A stretch of 64,000 nt of DNA from NCBI RefSeq assembly GCF_016552165.1, contig NZ_JACVDA010000007.1, positions 18,908 to 82,907 of the forward strand, written 5' to 3'. This DNA is from Parvimonas parva (lineage in GTDB: Bacteria > Bacillota > Clostridia > Tissierellales > Peptoniphilaceae). The notes under the pieces are model-generated. The model was not told the DNA's origin. It was given only the letters and a program-made list of their open reading frames with translations, and did no database searches. Shown here one piece after another: positions 62,477-64,000 of this stretch (positions are counted from its first letter, which is position 1; every line of letters begins with the position of its first letter). The translations under genes were made by a program, and so were the position numbers.

Positions 62477-62992
62477 TTGAAAGAATTATTTGCTATTCCT
62501 GCTGTTGGAGCATTAATTTATAGGATTAAAGATAATAAATTAAATATTTTAGTTCAAGAAAGATATAAAGAAAATGAAATTTTTGAAAAAGGTTTATTAG
62601 AATTACCAGCAGGAAAGATTAGAGAATATGAAGATATTTTTAAAGCATTAAAAAGAGAAGTAGGAGAGGAAACAGGATTAACAGTTATAGAAATTATTGG
62701 TGAAAATAACATAGATATTAGAGAAGTAGGTGAATATACCGTTAATAGTTATACTCCATTTTGCTGTACTCAGAATTTATCAGGAGGTTATTCAATTATT
62801 CTTCAAACTTTTTTGTGTAAAGCTGAAGGTAAAATAAGACCAAATTTTAACGAAACAAGAAATGTTAGATGGATGAATGTTGATGACATATATAGTTCTA
62901 TTAATGAAAATTTAGAATCTTGGTATCCTATGCATATTAACACATTATTTAAATTTATTGATTATTATCAAAAAGGGTTTATTTATGAGTGA
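62477..62992 (+). CDS. NUDIX hydrolase
   Basis: About 171 residues from TTG 62477 (or TTG 62474) after AAGGAG. A full Nudix box GKIREYEDIFKALKREVGEETGL is present, preceded by LLELPAGK. The layout is close to the ADP-sugar pyrophosphatase branch. The end overlaps the next gene by 8 bp. Confidence 0.85.
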   Translation: MKELFAIPAVGALIYRIKDNKLNILVQERYKENEIFEKGLLELPAGKIREYEDIFKALKREVGEETGLTVIEIIGENNIDIREVGEYTVNSYTPFCCTQNLSGGYSIILQTFLCKAEGKIRPNFNETRNVRWMNVDDIYSSINENLESWYPMHINTLFKFIDYYQKGFIYE

Positions 62993-63701
62993 TAGAGTTC
63001 AATATTTTAATAGGATAGAAAAAAAATATTTATTAGATGAATTTCAATATTTACAACTATTTGATTTTTTGAAGGATAAAATAATAACTGATGTCTATGG
63101 AGAATCTACTATTTATAATTTGTATTATGATACAAGTTTTGATCTTTTAATTAAAAAATCATTGGAGAGACCGATTTTTAAAGAAAAGTTAAGAATAAGA
63201 AGCTATTGTCTCCCTAAAAAAAAGGATTTAGTTTTTATTGAGATAAAAAGAAAATACCAAGGAGTGGTTTACAAGAGAAGATTTAGTATAGAGTTAGATG
63301 AGGCATATAATCTTCTTGATATTAATAGTAGAAATTATTTTAAAAAAAATCAAATTTCAAAAGAAGTAAGATATATGGTCAACTTTTACGAATTATATCC
63401 TAAACTTATTTTGATTTATGATAGGATAGCTTATAAATTTTTGAACGAAGATATAAGACTTACTATTGATAAAAATATAAAAAATAGAAGAGAGTATTTG
63501 AAGCTCGAAGAAGGAGATAGTGGGAAGCTTTTGCTAAAAAATAAGTATTTAATGGAAGTAAAAACTCAAAATTCAGTATCTTTATGGTTTAGCAAGTTGT
63601 TATCTGAATTAAAAATATTTCCAATACCTTTTTCTAAATATGGAGAAGTATATATGTCTGAATTAAAACAAGGAAATAGTTATGATAAAATTTTATTTTA
63701 A
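62985..63701 (+). CDS. VTC domain protein (polyphosphate polymerase-like)
   Basis: The protein is 238 residues from ATG 62985. It has NRIEKKYLLDEFQY (E-x-K at the tunnel entrance), TIYNLYYDT, EKLRIRSYC, VFIEIKRKYQGVVYKRR, LILIYDRIAY and the C-terminal LMEVKTQNSVSLWFSKLL...FSKYGEVY typical of VTC domains. Yeast Vtc4 makes polyphosphate from ATP with the same fold. The basic tunnel residues appear intact. Confidence 0.8.
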   Translation: MSDRVQYFNRIEKKYLLDEFQYLQLFDFLKDKIITDVYGESTIYNLYYDTSFDLLIKKSLERPIFKEKLRIRSYCLPKKKDLVFIEIKRKYQGVVYKRRFSIELDEAYNLLDINSRNYFKKNQISKEVRYMVNFYELYPKLILIYDRIAYKFLNEDIRLTIDKNIKNRREYLKLEEGDSGKLLLKNKYLMEVKTQNSVSLWFSKLLSELKIFPIPFSKYGEVYMSELKQGNSYDKILF

Positions 63702-63954
63702 TGAGTTTTTTAAGTTATTTATTATATTTATTATTTGCTTTATAGTAATATATATGTTAGAAAGATATTATTTCAACAAGGCAGAGAAAATATCTTATTT
63801 TGAAAAAATGTCTATATTCTTAAGATTGACAATGGTATATTTAATGTTTTTCACTCTAAGTGATAAACAGATTTTTAATGTTGTCATAATTGGGTTATTA
63901 TTTGTTATTATATTAGAATTTTACCTAAATTGCAAGAATAAATTAGCCACATAA
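63682..63954 (+). CDS. Small membrane protein, 3' end replaced by an insertion sequence
   Basis: The 90-residue ORF overlaps the VTC gene by 20 bp. Two to three hydrophobic segments (about 6-25, 46-60, 66-84). The last nine codons (LNCKNKLAT) lie in sequence shared with the IS end at 7345-7374, so the original C-terminus has been lost. VTC proteins are often followed by a membrane partner; whether this was one cannot be told. Confidence 0.55.
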   Translation: MIKFYFNEFFKLFIIFIICFIVIYMLERYYFNKAEKISYFEKMSIFLRLTMVYLMFFTLSDKQIFNVVIIGLLFVIILEFYLNCKNKLAT

Positions 63955-64000
63955 AAATAATTCTCTAGGCGTTTTGTAATTGAATATTTTTTTAGGATAG
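63927..64000 (-). mobile_element. Insertion sequence, one end (continues beyond window)
   Basis: From 63927 the sequence matches 7345-7420 almost base for base. On the minus strand a transposase C-terminus reads YPKKIFNYKTPRELFLCG and stops at 63943-63945. The reading frame is open to the window edge, so this copy may be intact. Family by resemblance: IS30-type. Confidence 0.75.

Overview
The window is AT-rich DNA from a low-GC Gram-positive bacterium. Evidence includes sigma-A type promoters (TTGACA, 17 bp, TATAAT), strong AGGAGG ribosome sites, a T-box on cysS, a large Bacillus-type SRP RNA, Veg, RbgA, ScpA/ScpB, YacP and an L10 leader. Gene content and order point to the anaerobic cocci of the Tissierellia; Parvimonas or a close relative is my best guess, made without any database search.

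Layout. 1-6208 is a housekeeping run on the plus strand: recN end, nudix, M50-like membrane protein, scpA, scpB, rluB, hypothetical, mnmM, crcB, hydrolase. 6215-7218 holds tRNA-Ser abutting the SRP RNA, a PBECR-like gene and an unidentified structured RNA with its own promoter and terminator. 7268-14458 is a type II-A CRISPR-Cas locus: IS remnant, tracrRNA on the minus strand, cas9 (1404 aa), cas1, cas2, csn2, a leader ending ATTTGAG and an array of 11 repeats. 14533-21832 carries a membrane protein, rbgA-rnhB-yraN-mogA-yifB-dprA, an acyltransferase and ogt. 21869-22549 is a poorly coding stretch with a strong promoter and a 29-codon ORF that folds into a long hairpin. 22550-25287 has an ANT(6)-like protein, YitT and a GDPD. 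25298-28183 is the T-box-controlled cysS-rlmB-yacP unit.

Two accessory blocks follow. 28193-30722 is a DpnII-type restriction-modification set (Dam-like methylase, DpnII-like endonuclease, extra methylase). comEB comes next, and then 31271-37033 is a candidate ribosomally made, modified peptide (RiPP) cluster: a 37-codon precursor, a hairpin attenuator, a radical SAM/SPASM enzyme, two ABC exporters with altered signature motifs and a methyltransferase. This cluster is my best candidate for an undescribed system.

37515-42238 holds veg and a polyamine regulator with potABCD. 42279-46925 is mostly minus strand: M42 peptidase, C69 dipeptidase, thiamine pyrophosphokinase and a Mn-type superoxide dismutase with a Cys-rich tail. 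47106-51576 is trkA-trkH-rnhA-like-sua5; 51896-57627 is comEC-holA-copA; 57671-59666 is pepA and a small export protein on the minus strand. 59748-60824 is rplJ-rplL behind an L10 leader with an intrinsic terminator. 61045-63954 is an accessory run of CYTH/VTC-type (polyphosphate-related) proteins and a Nudix hydrolase, ended by an insertion sequence whose transposase tail runs off the window.

How it fits together: DNA uptake and processing genes (comEC, dprA, comEB, yifB) coexist with two DNA-defence systems (CRISPR II-A, DpnII-like). Peptide-use genes (M42, C69, M17) and polyamine import fit an amino-acid-fermenting anaerobe.
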